Shown piece by piece: positions 16,746 through 25,744 of a stretch of DNA of 64,000 nucleotides (positions are counted from its first letter, which is position 1; every line of letters starts with the position of its first letter). The DNA lies in the NCBI GenBank assembly GCA_963731615.1, contig CAVSWD010000001.1, positions 496,001-560,000 of the forward strand. The letters are read 5' to 3'. The DNA comes from Gaiellasilicea sp963731615 (GTDB taxonomy: Bacteria > Actinomycetota > Thermoleophilia > Gaiellales > Gaiellaceae). A program made the translations under genes and the position numbers. The notes below the pieces were generated by a model. It ran no database searches. It was not told the origin of the DNA and worked only from the letters and a program-made list of their open reading frames with translations.

Positions 16746-17159
16746 TTACTGCGAGATCTGCTGCACCGTCTCGCCGGTCAGCGTGTCGTGCCCGGACTGG
16801 GCCACGTCCGCCTGCGCGAGGATGCCGACGAGCTTCCCGTCCTCCTCGACCACGGGCAGCCGGCGGATCTGGTGCTCGGCCATCAGCCGCGCCGCTTCCT
16901 CGAGGCTCTGCTGCGGATCGACGGTGACCACGTCCTTCGAGGCGATCTCCCCGACCGTTGTCTCGAGGCCGCGGCCCTCGCCCACGATCCGGATCGCGAT
17001 GTCACGGTCGGTGACGACGCCGACGAGCCGGTCGTCGTCGACGATCGGCAGCGAGCCGATGTCTTCCGCCTTCAGGGTGCGTGCTGCCTCCTCGACGGTC
17101 GTGTCCGACGTGACCGTCTTCGGAGCCTTCGTCATCGCCTCTTGAATCGACTTGTGCAT
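16746..17159 (-). CDS. Two-CBS-domain protein
   Basis: Protein of about 137 residues made only of a CBS pair. CBS1: IQEAMTKAPKTVTSD ... DIGSLPIVDDDRLVGVVTDRDI; CBS2: VGEIASKDVVTVDP ... HQIRRLPVVEEDGKLVGILAQAD. Stand-alone CBS pairs bind adenine nucleotides and act as energy-responsive regulators. I chose ATG 17159 (MHKSIQEAM) because GAGGAAGGGG lies upstream at good spacing, rather than the upstream in-frame ATG at 17192. Confidence 0.9.
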   Translation of the reverse strand: MHKSIQEAMTKAPKTVTSDTTVEEAARTLKAEDIGSLPIVDDDRLVGVVTDRDIAIRIVGEGRGLETTVGEIASKDVVTVDPQQSLEEAARLMAEHQIRRLPVVEEDGKLVGILAQADVAQSGHDTLTGETVQQISQ

Positions 17160-17188
17160 GCCGTTTACCCCTTCCTCGTGGTTTGCAG

Positions 17189-17311
17189 TCAATCTGCGCC
17201 CGGGACGTCCTCGGCGTCGCCCTGCTCCTCCTCGGGATCGGGCACGGGCGAGCCCTCGAGCTCCTCGTTGCGGTCGTCCTCGCGCGGGTGCTGAGTATCC
17301 TGATCCGTCAT
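17189..17311 (-). CDS. Small acidic protein (40 residues), tentative
   Basis: The frame encodes MTDQDTQHPREDDRNEELEG followed by more Glu/Asp/Pro and no hydrophobic segment; it would be disordered. Its ATG (17311 on the minus strand) overlaps the thrS ATG (17310) head to head in TCATGA. It is upstream of, and co-directional with, the CBS gene. Composition differs from a random shadow frame, but no family is recognised. Confidence 0.35.
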   Translation of the reverse strand: MTDQDTQHPREDDRNEELEGSPVPDPEEEQGDAEDVPGAD

Positions 17312-19214
17312 GAAAGTTCTTCTGCCCGACTCCTCAGAACTCGAACTTCCGGACGGCGCCACCGGCCTCGATGCGGCGCGCGCGATCGGCCCGAAGCTGG
17401 CCGAGCAGGCGGTGCTGATCCGCCAGAACGGCGCCGTGCAGGACGTGCGGCTGCCGCTGGCCGACGGACAGCCGATCCAGATTCTGACCACCCGCGACAC
17501 CGCCGACCCGGACGCGCTCGCAGTGCTGCGCCACTCGACCGCGCACCTGCTGGCCGAGGCCGTGCGCCGCCTCTATCCGGGCGTCAAGGTCGCGATCGGG
17601 CCGCCGATCGAGAACGGCTTCTACTACGACTTCGAGTTTCCGGAGCCGATCCGCGAGGAGGATCTCGAGCGGATCGAGGCCGAGATCACGCGCGAGCTGA
17701 AGGAGGGACGCGCCTGGGAGCGCGAGCAGATCACGGCCGCCGAGGCGAAGCAGCGCTTCTCGAGGCCGAGGACGAGCCGTACAAGGTCGAGCTCGTCGAC
17801 ACCGCGGAGGGCGAGATCTCGCTCTACACGCAGGGAGACTTCACCGACCTCTGCCGCGGCCCGCACCTGCAGGACTCGAAGCCGATCAAGGCGGTCAAGC
17901 TGACGTCGCTCGCGGGTGCGTACTGGCGCGGCGACGAGCGCAACACGCAGCTGACGCGGATCTACGGCACCGCCTTCTACTCGCAGGCCGACCTGGACGC
18001 GTATCTCGAGCGACTGGAGCAGGCGAAGGCGCGCGACCATCGCAAGCTCGGGCCGCAACTCGACCTCTTCCATCTCTCCGAGCGGGCCCCCGGCGCGCCG
18101 TTCTGGCATCCCAAGGGAACCGTGCTCTGGAACACGCTCGACTCGATCCGCAGACGTGAGAACGCGCGCCGCGGGTATCTCGAGGTGCGCACGCCGCTGA
18201 TCTACGACGAGGAGACGTTCCTCACCTCGGGGCACATCCCCAAGTACCAAGAGCTGATGTTCATGGTCGAGACCGACTCCGGACGCATGGGCGTGAAGGC
18301 GATGAACTGTCCGGGGCACATGCTGCTCTTCGGCGAGCGTCTGCGCAGCTACCGGGAGCTACCGGTGCGCTATGCCGAGGCGGCGCCGCTCCACCGCAAC
18401 GAGCTCGCCGGCACGCTGCACGGGATCCTCCGAGCCCGGAACTTCGTCCAGGACGACGCCCACGTCTTCTGTGCCGAGGATCAGATCCAGGACGAGATCC
18501 ACGGGATGATCGAGTACGTCGGCTTCCTGTACGGGCTCTTCGGCATGAGCGCTCGGGCCGAGTTCGCGACTCGACCCGAGAACAAGCTCGGCGACGACGA
18601 CGCGTGGGACCGAGCAGAGGCGGCGTTGCAGCTGGCGCTCGAACGGAACGAGATTCCCTTCACTGTCGCAGCGGGCGAAGGCGCTTTCTACGGACCGAAG
18701 ATCGACCTCTTCATGGACGACGCACTCGGCCGCAGCTGGCAGATGGGAACGATCCAGATCGATTACCAGATGCCCGAGCGCTTCGGTCTCACGTACATGG
18801 GGGCGGACAACGTCGAGCACACGCCCGTCGTCGTGCACCGGGCGCTCTTCGGCTCGTTCGAGCGTTTCCTGGGGATCGTGATCGAGAACTTCGGCGGCGC
18901 CTTCCCGTTCTGGCTCGCGCCCGTCCAGGCCCGGCTGATCCCGGTCGGCGAGGATCACCGTGACGCCGTCGCCGAGCTCTGCGCCCGGCTAGAAGCGGAG
19001 GGCTTCCGCGTCGACGTCGACCGGCGCGACGAGACGCTCGGCAAGCGGATCCGTGACGCCGAGCTGGAGAAGATCCCGTTCACGATCGTCTACGGCGACC
19101 GCGAGTCGGACGAGTCGCTCGCCGTCCGCGAGCGTGGCGGCGGCCAGTCGACCATGAGCGTTCGCGGAGCTGCTCGAACGGTTCCGCGCCGAGCTTGCTA
19201 CGCTCTCGCCCTGA
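17310..19214 (+). CDS. thrS: Threonine-tRNA ligase (two frame breaks)
   Basis: Charges tRNA-Thr. The domains are in the usual order: TGS (MKVLLPDSSELELPDG), editing domain with HSTAHLLAEA and GFYYDFEF, class II core with FWHPKGTVLWN, MNCPGHMLLF, RNFVQDDAHVF and GEGAFYGPKIDL, and the C-terminal anticodon-binding domain. The frame shifts near 17757 (one base missing before LEAEDEPYK) and near 19159 (one extra base; the restored frame reads FAELLERFRAELATLSP and stops at TGA 19212). TATCCT (17296-17301) lies eight bases before the ATG, suggesting a leaderless message. Both breaks are in an essential gene, so sequence error is likely. Confidence 0.9.
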
Positions 19215-19273
19215 AAGAAGGAGCGGACCACTGCCCCTCACCTTCCCGAGCCCACCGAGTGTTCGTGAGGGTT

Positions 19274-19323
19274 CAACCGAGCCGGTTGGAAGAGGAAATG
19301 TGGCCGCTGCTTGCAGCGGTTTT
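19274..19323 (+). terminator. infC leader with two hairpins, second a terminator/attenuator
   Basis: The hairpin CAACCG (19274-19279)/CGGTTG (19283-19288) is followed by CCGCTGC (19304-19310)/GCAGCGG (19313-19319) with loop TT and a TTTT run. The second is a textbook intrinsic terminator placed after thrS and about 45 bases before infC. It could end thrS transcription or attenuate the infC-rpmI-rplT operon. Confidence 0.65.
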
Positions 19324-19365
19324 CGTCGTCCATGAGGAGGATTCCACGAGCTTGGTGAAGAGCCT

Positions 19366-20049
19366 TTGAGGCCCAGACGCCGTCCGGAAGACCGGCGCGT
19401 ACCACAGCCGCAAGACCGGATCAACGAGAACATCCGCGTTCCCCAGGTGCGCCTGGTGGGCGAGGACGGCGAGCAGATCGGGATCAAGTCCACCGAGGAG
19501 GCGCGGGAGTACGCCTACTCGAAGGGGCTCGACCTGGTCGAGGTCGCAGCGGGGGCGGATCCGCCCGTCGCGCGGGTGATGGACTACGGCAAGTACCGCT
19601 ACGAGCAGGAGCAGAAGGCCAAGCTCGCGCGGAAGCATCAGACCCAGATCAACGTCAAGGAGATCAAGTTTCGGCCGAAGATCGGCATTCACGACTACGA
19701 GACGAAGAAGGGCCACGTCGTGCGGTTTCTGAACCAGCGCGCCAAGGTCAAGGTCACGATCATGTTCCGGGGACGCGAGAATCTGCACCCGGAGCGGGGC
19801 CGCGACCTGCTGCTTCGCCTCGCGGACGAGATCAAGGAGATCGGCCTGGTCGAGTCGCCGCCCCTCCTCGACGGCCGCAACATGGTCATGCTGCTCGGCC
19901 CCACCAAGAACGCAGGAGTGAAGACAGATGCCAAAGATGAAGAGCGGGAGCGGAGCGAAGAAGCGCTTCAAGGTGACGGGGACGGGCAAGATCCTGCGCC
20001 GTCACGCGATGCAGAGCCACAACCTGGAGCACAAGTCGGCCAAGCGTAA
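19366..20049 (+). CDS. infC: Translation initiation factor IF-3
   Basis: Binds the 30S subunit and proofreads start-codon selection. Conserved IF-3 segments: INENIRVPQVRLVGEDGEQIG, EAREYAYSKGLDLVEVA, PPVARVMDYGKYRYEQ, VKEIKFRPKIGIHDYETK, VMLLGPTKN. The start is TTG 19366, a non-AUG codon as usual for this gene. After GPTKNAG the frame runs 40 codons into rpmI; that tail has no IF-3 character and looks like read-out of rpmI in another frame, so a one-base error near 19900-19920 is suspected and the true end is probably about 19,920. First gene of infC-rpmI-rplT. Confidence 0.9.
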   Translation: MRPRRRPEDRRVPQPQDRINENIRVPQVRLVGEDGEQIGIKSTEEAREYAYSKGLDLVEVAAGADPPVARVMDYGKYRYEQEQKAKLARKHQTQINVKEIKFRPKIGIHDYETKKGHVVRFLNQRAKVKVTIMFRGRENLHPERGRDLLLRLADEIKEIGLVESPPLLDGRNMVMLLGPTKNAGVKTDAKDEERERSEEALQGDGDGQDPAPSRDAEPQPGAQVGQA

Positions 20050-20125
20050 GCGCGCCTTCGGCAAGGATTACGAGGTCGCGAAGAGCGACGCGCCGAGGCT
20101 GAAGAAGCTGCTGGGGCTGAAGTAA
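19928..20125 (+). CDS. rpmI: 50S ribosomal protein L35
   Basis: Sixty-five residues, beginning MPKMKSGSGAKKRFKVTGTG and very basic (RRHAMQSHNLEHKSAKRKR), the typical L35 signature. It is preceded by GCAGGAGTGAAG as ribosome-binding site and overlaps the start of rplT by one base (TAATG). Confidence 0.95.
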   Translation: MPKMKSGSGAKKRFKVTGTGKILRRHAMQSHNLEHKSAKRKRAFGKDYEVAKSDAPRLKKLLGLK

Positions 20126-20508
20126 TGCCGAGGGTCAAGCGATCAGTTCACGCGCGCAAGAAGCGCCGCAAGGTCCTCGGCCAGGCGAAGGGGTACTGGG
20201 GGCTGAAGAGCCGCAGCTACCGCTACGCGAAGGAGCAGGTCGAGCACTCGCTCGTCTACGCCTACCGCGACCGCAAGAACAAGAAGCGGACGTTCCGGCA
20301 GCTCTGGATCGTCCGCATCAACGCGGCCGCCCGCGCGAACGGGATGTCGTACAACCAGTTCATCTCGGGGCTGCACAAGGCCGGCATCGAGCTCGACCGC
20401 AAGGTCCTGGCCGATCTGGCCGTGGCAGACCCGGCCGCGTTCACGGTCGTGGTCGAGCAGGCGAAGGCCGCGCTCGCGTCCGACAAGTCCTCCGACAAGG
20501 CGGCATAG
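20125..20508 (+). CDS. rplT: 50S ribosomal protein L20
   Basis: Protein of 127 residues starting MPRVKRSVHARKKRRKVL with GYWGLKSRSYRYAKEQ and RQLWIVRINAAARANGMSY, characteristic of L20, which is needed for 23S rRNA assembly and in some bacteria represses its own operon. A short Ala/Lys/Asp tail (ALASDKSSDKAA) extends the usual C-terminus. Confidence 0.95.
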   Translation: MPRVKRSVHARKKRRKVLGQAKGYWGLKSRSYRYAKEQVEHSLVYAYRDRKNKKRTFRQLWIVRINAAARANGMSYNQFISGLHKAGIELDRKVLADLAVADPAAFTVVVEQAKAALASDKSSDKAA

Positions 20509-20512
20509 CGCC

Positions 20513-21193
20513 CTGATCACCTCGGCGTCGAACCCGACGCTGAAGCTCGTCCGGAAGCTCCTCGCGCAGAAGCGCAAGCGCGAGGAGCTCGGACTGTTCG
20601 TGGTCGAAGGCGAGGATCTGGTTGCGGCAGCGACGGCGGCGGGGATCGCTCCGGTCGAGCTGCTCGTGGCGGGCGAGACGGTCGAGCCGGAGCTGCTCGC
20701 GGCTGTCTCGACGCTTCCGCACCCGGCCCGTGTCGTCGCCGTCTACCGGAGCGCGGACCTGCCGCACGAGCCGCGCGAGATCACTCTCGCTCTCTGGCAG
20801 GTCGTCGATCCCGGCAACGTCGGCACGCTGCTGCGCACGGCGGACGCCTTCGGCGCCGCGGTCGCGCTCTCGCCGGGCTGCGCCGACCCGCTCGGGGCGA
20901 AGGCCCTTCGTGCCTCGGTCGGAGCCGTGTTCCGGGTGCCGCTGCTCGGGTGGGAGGACGCTGAGGGGACGCGGGTGGCGCTCGTCGTGCGCGACGCCCC
21001 ACCGCTGCGCGAGCTCGAGCTCGAAGGCCCGACCGTGCTCCTCCTGGGCGCGGAGCGCGAAGGGTTGCCGGCGGAGATAGCTGCTGACAGCGACTATCTC
21101 GCGACGATCCCGCTCCCGGGCGCCGCGGAATCGCTCAACGTCGCAGCGGCAGGCGCGATCGCGCTCTACGAGCGCTCGCGCGGCGTCGGCTAG
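20513..21193 (+). CDS. TrmH/SpoU-family RNA 2'-O-methyltransferase
   Basis: About 226 residues. An N-terminal L30e-like substrate-binding domain begins SNPTLKLVRKLLAQKRKREE and includes GLFVVEGEDLVAAA; the SPOUT knot shows the three motifs WQVVDPGNVGTLLRTADAFG, VLLLGAEREGLP and IPLPGAAESLNVAAAGAIALYE. It methylates rRNA or tRNA ribose. The substrate domain starts before any ATG/GTG/TTG, so CTG 20513, four bases after rplT, is the likely start; GTG 20600 would truncate the domain. Its TAG shares a CTAG with the convergent gene's stop. Confidence 0.8.
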   Translation: MITSASNPTLKLVRKLLAQKRKREELGLFVVEGEDLVAAATAAGIAPVELLVAGETVEPELLAAVSTLPHPARVVAVYRSADLPHEPREITLALWQVVDPGNVGTLLRTADAFGAAVALSPGCADPLGAKALRASVGAVFRVPLLGWEDAEGTRVALVVRDAPPLRELELEGPTVLLLGAEREGLPAEIAADSDYLATIPLPGAAESLNVAAAGAIALYERSRGVG

Positions 21194-21930
21194 TCGAGCC
21201 CATCGAGGAACCAGCGGACGGCGGCGGCCGCGACGTCCGGTGGTACCTCGTGGTTGCCGCGGAAGCGCCGGTAGGTGACGTCGAACCCGGCCTCCTGTAG
21301 CTGCGGCACGATCGTGTCGCTGGCACCCGCGATCGGGAGCACCTCGTCCTCCGTGCCGTGCGAGACGAAGATCCTCGGTGACCCACGGCGGGTATCGGCG
21401 ACGATGCCGCCGGGCGAAAGGGCGATGACCGCGGGGAAGAGGTCGCCGTTCGCGACTCCGAGCGTCAACGCATAGGTCGCGCCGTCGGAGAAGCCGCCCA
21501 GCGCGAGCCGCTTCCGGTCGATCGGGCAGCGGTCCCACGCCTCGGCGGCCGCGAGGTCGACCGACTCGAGATCCACATCGCGGTCGGAGCGGATCACGCT
21601 CCAGGTCTGATTCTTCGAGGCTGGCGCGATCAGCACCAGCCCCGGCTCGTTCAAGGCGCTTCTGAATGCCTCGATCGCGCCGAAGGGGGTGCCGCCGGCG
21701 CCGTGGAGCGCGACAATCAGCGCTCGCTCACGGTCTCCCGGGGCCACGTGCATTCGCGCTGGCTGCCCGTTGCCGAGCGTGAGCTCGTGCACGCCGGGGC
21801 TGCATGATTCGGCCGCCGTCGACGAGGCCGCGGCGGTGGTGGTGTCGGGGACCGGCGTGGCCTCGTCGTCGCCGCCGCCGCAGCCCGCGACGAGCAGCGC
21901 GACACCGGCGAGCAGCCACGGCCTCACCAT
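21190..21930 (-). CDS. Lipoprotein esterase/depolymerase-like alpha/beta hydrolase
   Basis: About 246 residues. The lipoprotein signal MVRPWLLAGVALLVAGCGGG has a lipobox LVAGC. The hydrolase shows the oxyanion strand LIVALHGAGGTPFGA, nucleophile elbow LGGFSDGATYA (GxSxG as GFSDG), catalytic Asp region GTEDEVLP and His in RGNHEVPP. It resembles feruloyl-esterase or PHB-depolymerase-like LpqC proteins; the substrate is unknown. It begins just beyond the DUF2207 stop (21936) and is probably in the LemA-DUF2207 operon. Confidence 0.75.
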   Translation of the reverse strand: MVRPWLLAGVALLVAGCGGGDDEATPVPDTTTAAASSTAAESCSPGVHELTLGNGQPARMHVAPGDRERALIVALHGAGGTPFGAIEAFRSALNEPGLVLIAPASKNQTWSVIRSDRDVDLESVDLAAAEAWDRCPIDRKRLALGGFSDGATYALTLGVANGDLFPAVIALSPGGIVADTRRGSPRIFVSHGTEDEVLPIAGASDTIVPQLQEAGFDVTYRRFRGNHEVPPDVAAAAVRWFLDGLD

Positions 21931-21935
21931 CCGCC

Positions 21936-23789
21936 TCACCAGGCCCCGCCGCCTCCGCCGCCGCCACCGCCTCCGCCTCCACCGGAGAAGCCGCCGCCGA
22001 AACCGCCCGAGCCCGAGGACGGCGGCGCGAGCGCCGAGCCGAAGCCCGCCGCCAGGTCGCCGATGCCGAGCGAGGTCGGCCCGGCGGAGAGGTCGCCGTG
22101 CGGGCCGATCCAGTAGAGCGTGCTCGCCTGGGCCAGCGCTTCGGGCATGTGCAGCTGGGCGCCCTGAAGCACGCGCTCGGCGATCCCGAACGCGATCCCG
22201 TAGACGAGGAACCGCTCCCAGAGCTGGAGCGTCGCGGCCGGAGCGATGTCGAGCCGCGGAAAGTCGGTCAGATAGCGGCGGAAGGCCTCCCAGCGCTCCG
22301 CCTCGGCCTGAGCCTCCGGCGCGCGGCGGCGCCAGAGCCGGCGGTTGAACGCAGCGCCCACGAGGGTCGCCGCTCCGACGAGCCCGCAGATCCCGAACGC
22401 GATCTTCGACGACACTGCGCCACGTCGGCGCAACGGAGTTGAACGAGCCGATCCCGAGGAAGAGCAGCAACCCGCCCACGGCCCCAAGCAGGACGGCGCC
22501 GCCGAGCAGGAGCAGCAAGCCGTCGTTCCGGAACCACTTCCGCCCCGAGATTTCGGTGCCGACCGCCGATTTGAAGCTCGTGAAGCGCTCCGAGTTCGCC
22601 GTGCGGTCGTCCTCGATCCGGTCACGGAAGCGCGAAAGCCGCTCCGGGCCCTCGGCGAGGATTGCGTCGACGACCTCGGCCACCGGCGCCTCGAACGCCT
22701 CGACCGGCGCTTCGACGTCGCCGAGCGCGAGCTCGAGATCGGCGACCTGCTGCGTCTTCAGCCCGCCCCAGATCTTCCGCTCCGTCGTCACCGGGTCGGC
22801 CCGGTAGCGCCCGCGGCGGATCAGGTCGAAGAGCGTGGCCGTGAACTCGAGCGACCCGGGCGTGCCCCCCTGGGCGAGCAGCGATGGGACGAGCGCGGCC
22901 TGCGTCTCGGTGGGCGGCTCCTGCTCGTACTCGCGGTCGTACGTCGTCGGGAGCTCGCGGCCGTAACGCCACCAGACGAAGCCGAGAATCAGCAGCGCCG
23001 GGCCGAGCGCGAGCGCGAGCAGAGTGGCGAGCGTTCGCGGCAGGTTGTCGAGCGCCTCGTCGATCTTCCGGCGGTCGCGCTCGTACGCCGCCGCATCCGC
23101 ACGCTCCTCGACCACGATCGTCGTCGAGCCCGAGCCCCTCGTCGACCTGCATCGCGGCGGTCGAGGTGAAGAAGCGGCGCGGGATCAGCGCCCGCAGCTC
23201 GACGAACTGCTGCGGCGGGATGTTCACGGCACGCAGGTTGACGCGGCTCCCGTCGATCGTGACGTCGCCGCGCACCGAGACGGGGTGGCCCCACGCACGC
23301 TGCACCTCTCCTGGGGCGATCAGGGTGGAGGTCAGCTGGTCGAGACCGACCTCCCACTCGTCGCCCCAGATCTTGAGGTTGACGTCGACGATGTCGTCGT
23401 ACGCCGTCGGCACCCCGCGGAGGCGGTAGCGCACCCGGAACCGCCGCGACTCGGACGACGCCTGGTAGTGCCAGACGATGCGGACGCCGTCGTCGGTCGT
23501 CGTCGTGCCGAACGAGCCGGGTGCGTCGGCGCAGCCGAGCTCGGTGCACGCGCCGGGCCGGTAGGCGGTCTCGGCCTCGATCACCGAGACCTGGTCGAGC
23601 GACTCGCCTTCGCGGAGCGGGCACGTCGCGGTAGGCACCGCTGAAGTCGCCGTCGAACTCGAACGCGATCAGCTCGTCGACGGTGAGGGTGCCGTCCCGG
23701 CCGACCTGGACGATCACCTCGGCGGCCGGGAGCGTGAACGACTTCGCGGCGGCGTCTCCGGCGAGCGCGAGCGCTCCGAAGAGCGACAA
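21936..23789 (-). CDS. DUF2207 membrane protein (three frame breaks)
   Basis: One gene about 618 codons long read across three frames. Start TTG 23789 gives a signal-like MSLFGALALAGDAA and KSFTLPAAEVIVQVGRDGTLTV. Further N-terminal beta-domain: GVRIVWHYQASSESRRFRVRYRL. Then a transmembrane helix (TLATLLALALGPALLILGFVWWRYG), a cytoplasmic part, two more helices, and a Gly-rich end GGGFSGGGGGGG-AW, the DUF2207 hallmark. Frame changes fall near 23640, 23120 and 22420. It is paired with LemA directly upstream, a common pairing of unknown function. With three breaks it may be a true pseudogene, but each break is a single-base change. Confidence 0.75.
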
Positions 23790-23792
23790 CCG

Positions 23793-24338
23793 CTAGAACG
23801 CGACGCGTGGCGCCTCCCGGGCTGCGTCCTCCACCTCGAAGAACTCCCGCTTCGAGAACCCGAACGGGCCGGCGACGAGGAGGCCGGGAACCGTCTGAAT
23901 CGCGGTGTTGTAGGTGAGGACGGTGTCGTTGTAGACCTGGCGCGAAACCGCGATCCGGTTCTCGGTCTGGGCGAGCTCCTCCTGGAGCTGACGGAAGTTC
24001 TCGTCCGCCTGCAGCTCGGGATACGCCTCGGCGACCGCGAACAGGCGGCCGAGCGCCTGACCGAGGATGCCCTCGGCGGCGCCCTGCTCGGCGGGGCCCT
24101 GAGCGGCCTGTGCGCGCGTGCGCGCGGCCGTGACGGCCTCGAAGGTCTCGCGCTCGTGCGCGGCGTAGCCCTTCACAGTCTCGACCAGGTTGGGGATCAG
24201 GTCGTAGCGGCGCTTGAGCTGGACGTCCACCTGCGCCCACGCGTTCTCGACGCGGTTCCGGAGCGTGACGAGCCGGTTGTAGAGCAGGACGAGCGCGAGC
24301 ACGAGCACCGCGACCACGCCGAGGATGATCCAGATCAT
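23793..24338 (-). CDS. LemA family protein
   Basis: Protein of 181 residues: one N-terminal transmembrane helix (MIWIILGVVAVLVLALVLLY) then an antiparallel helical bundle with NRVENAWAQVDVQLKRRYDLIPNLVETVKGYA, the LemA signature, and RQVYNDTVLTYNTAIQTVPG. Function is not established; LemA commonly precedes DUF2207 or HtpX-type genes. TAGGGT (minus strand, 24350-24345) lies six bases before the ATG, a clear leaderless promoter. First gene of the operon running leftward to 21190. Confidence 0.9.
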   Translation of the reverse strand: MIWIILGVVAVLVLALVLLYNRLVTLRNRVENAWAQVDVQLKRRYDLIPNLVETVKGYAAHERETFEAVTAARTRAQAAQGPAEQGAAEGILGQALGRLFAVAEAYPELQADENFRQLQEELAQTENRIAVSRQVYNDTVLTYNTAIQTVPGLLVAGPFGFSKREFFEVEDAAREAPRVAF

Positions 24339-24388
24339 GCGCGGACCCTATCGTCTCCGCGCCGACGAAGACGACGTCCTCGCCGCCG

Positions 24389-25051
24389 TCAAAGGGGCGG
24401 CGGTCGAACCAGCCCCACTGCGCGTCGATCGTCGAAGCCCGCCCGGTCGAGCAGCAGCCGCCACTCGGGCGGCGAGAGCCAGGCGAGCTGCATCGTCGAG
24501 GCCTCCTCGCCGCGGCGCACCGAGAGCGTCAGCGTCCGCTCGTTCTCGTCCCAGTCCGCGCGCTCGAAGATCCCGGGCTCGCGCTCGAGCCAGCGGCCGT
24601 GCGTGTCCTCCACGTCCTGGCGGCTCGGTGCGAAGACGTCGAAGACGAGCCGCCCGTCCGGAAGGAGGAGGTTGCGGGCGGCCTCCAGCGCGCGTATCCG
24701 GTCGCCCTCGGTGGTCATGTGCAGGAGCGAGCGAAACGGGATCAGCACGAGCGGCACGCGCTCCGGCACCGGCGGCTCGCGCATGTCGCCCAGCCGAAGG
24801 TCGAGCGAGACGCCTTCCACGCGGGCGTACTCGCGTGCGACCTCCAGCATCGCGGCCGAGCCGTCGACGCCGATCACGCCGATCCCCGCCTTCGCGATCG
24901 GCACCGCGATCCGTCCGGTCCCGCACGCGAGCTCGACGACCGGACCGCCGGACGCGCGCGCCTCCTCGACATAGAACTCGACGTCCTCGACGACGGTGGC
25001 GCTCCACGCGTCGTAGAGTCGTGCGATCGGGTCATATGGGCTTGCGGACAA
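24389..25051 (-). CDS. Class I SAM-dependent methyltransferase, copy A
   Basis: Protein of 220 residues. SAM-binding motif I VVELACGTGRIAVPIA, motif II VIGVDGSAAMLEVA, then LRLGDMREPP and LLPDGRLVFDVFAP. The N-terminus YDPIARLYDAWS and the C-terminal LAWLSPPEWRLLLDRAGF are typical of the MT11/25 type. The substrate is unknown. Its ATG overlaps the end of copy B by 20 bases; the two proteins align along their length and are tandem paralogues. Confidence 0.85.
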   Translation of the reverse strand: MSASPYDPIARLYDAWSATVVEDVEFYVEEARASGGPVVELACGTGRIAVPIAKAGIGVIGVDGSAAMLEVAREYARVEGVSLDLRLGDMREPPVPERVPLVLIPFRSLLHMTTEGDRIRALEAARNLLLPDGRLVFDVFAPSRQDVEDTHGRWLEREPGIFERADWDENERTLTLSVRRGEEASTMQLAWLSPPEWRLLLDRAGFDDRRAVGLVRPPPL

Positions 25052-25721
25052 CCCAGACGAACTCGGTCGCGTTCTCGTCGAACGGTTGCATCTCGAAGCC
25101 GCCGTAGAGCGCCTCGACCTCGAAACCGGCCGTGTCGATCAGCCCGTCCCACTCGGAGCGGCTCAGCCACCAGAGCGAGATCGCATCGCCGCTCTCGAGC
25201 GTGATGTCGACCCGGTTGTCGTGCTTCGCGTGGTCGATCCGGTGCCGGATCCCGTTCTGCTCCAGCCACTCGCCGTCGTTGGCCGCCGCGATCCGCGGGT
25301 CGAAGACGAAGAAGTTCCAGGCGAAGCGGCCGCCTGGGCGGAGGGACGCATACGCGCGCTCGAAGACACGGCGCCGGTCTGCCCACGTCGGCAGGTGCCC
25401 GAGCGAGCGGGCCGGGACGTAGATCAGGCTCGCCGGCTCGTCCAGGTCGAGTTCGCGCATGTCGCCGCGGCGGAGCTCGAGGTCAACACCGGCCTCGCTC
25501 GCGCGCTCCCGTGCCTGCGCGAGCATCGCCGGCGACGAGTCGATTCCGAGCACCCGGCGTCCGGTCTCGCGGGCGACCGGGATCGCGACGCGGCCGGTTC
25601 CGACGGCGAGCTCGACGAGCGGCCCGTCGGTCTCCCGAGCGAGCTCGACGTAGAACGCGACGTCCTCGGTCGTTGGAAACCACTTGTCGTAGATCGGTGC
25701 AAAGGCGTCGTAGAGGCTCAC
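25032..25721 (-). CDS. Class I SAM-dependent methyltransferase, copy B
   Basis: Protein of 229 residues from GTG 25721: VSLYDAFAPIYDKWFPTTEDV, motif I LVELAVGTGRVAIPVA, VLGIDSSPAMLAQA, LELRRGDMREL, SLRPGGRFAWNFFVF and WWLSRSEWDGLIDTAGFEVEAL. Paralogue of copy A. TAGCAT on the minus strand (25734-25729) lies seven bases before the GTG, so it is transcribed from a promoter interleaved with that of pheS. Confidence 0.85.
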   Translation of the reverse strand: MSLYDAFAPIYDKWFPTTEDVAFYVELARETDGPLVELAVGTGRVAIPVARETGRRVLGIDSSPAMLAQARERASEAGVDLELRRGDMRELDLDEPASLIYVPARSLGHLPTWADRRRVFERAYASLRPGGRFAWNFFVFDPRIAAANDGEWLEQNGIRHRIDHAKHDNRVDITLESGDAISLWWLSRSEWDGLIDTAGFEVEALYGGFEMQPFDENATEFVWVVRKPI

Positions 25722-25744
25722 GGGGGCGATGCTATCGTCGCCCG
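25722..25744. promoter_or_regulatory. Bidirectional leaderless promoter, methyltransferase / pheS
   Basis: This 23-bp gap is the whole space between two divergent start codons. Plus strand: TATCGT (25733-25738), six bases before ATG 25745. Minus strand: TAGCAT (25734-25729), seven bases before GTG 25721. The hexamers overlap by two bases, so the two promoters should exclude one another. Confidence 0.6.
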
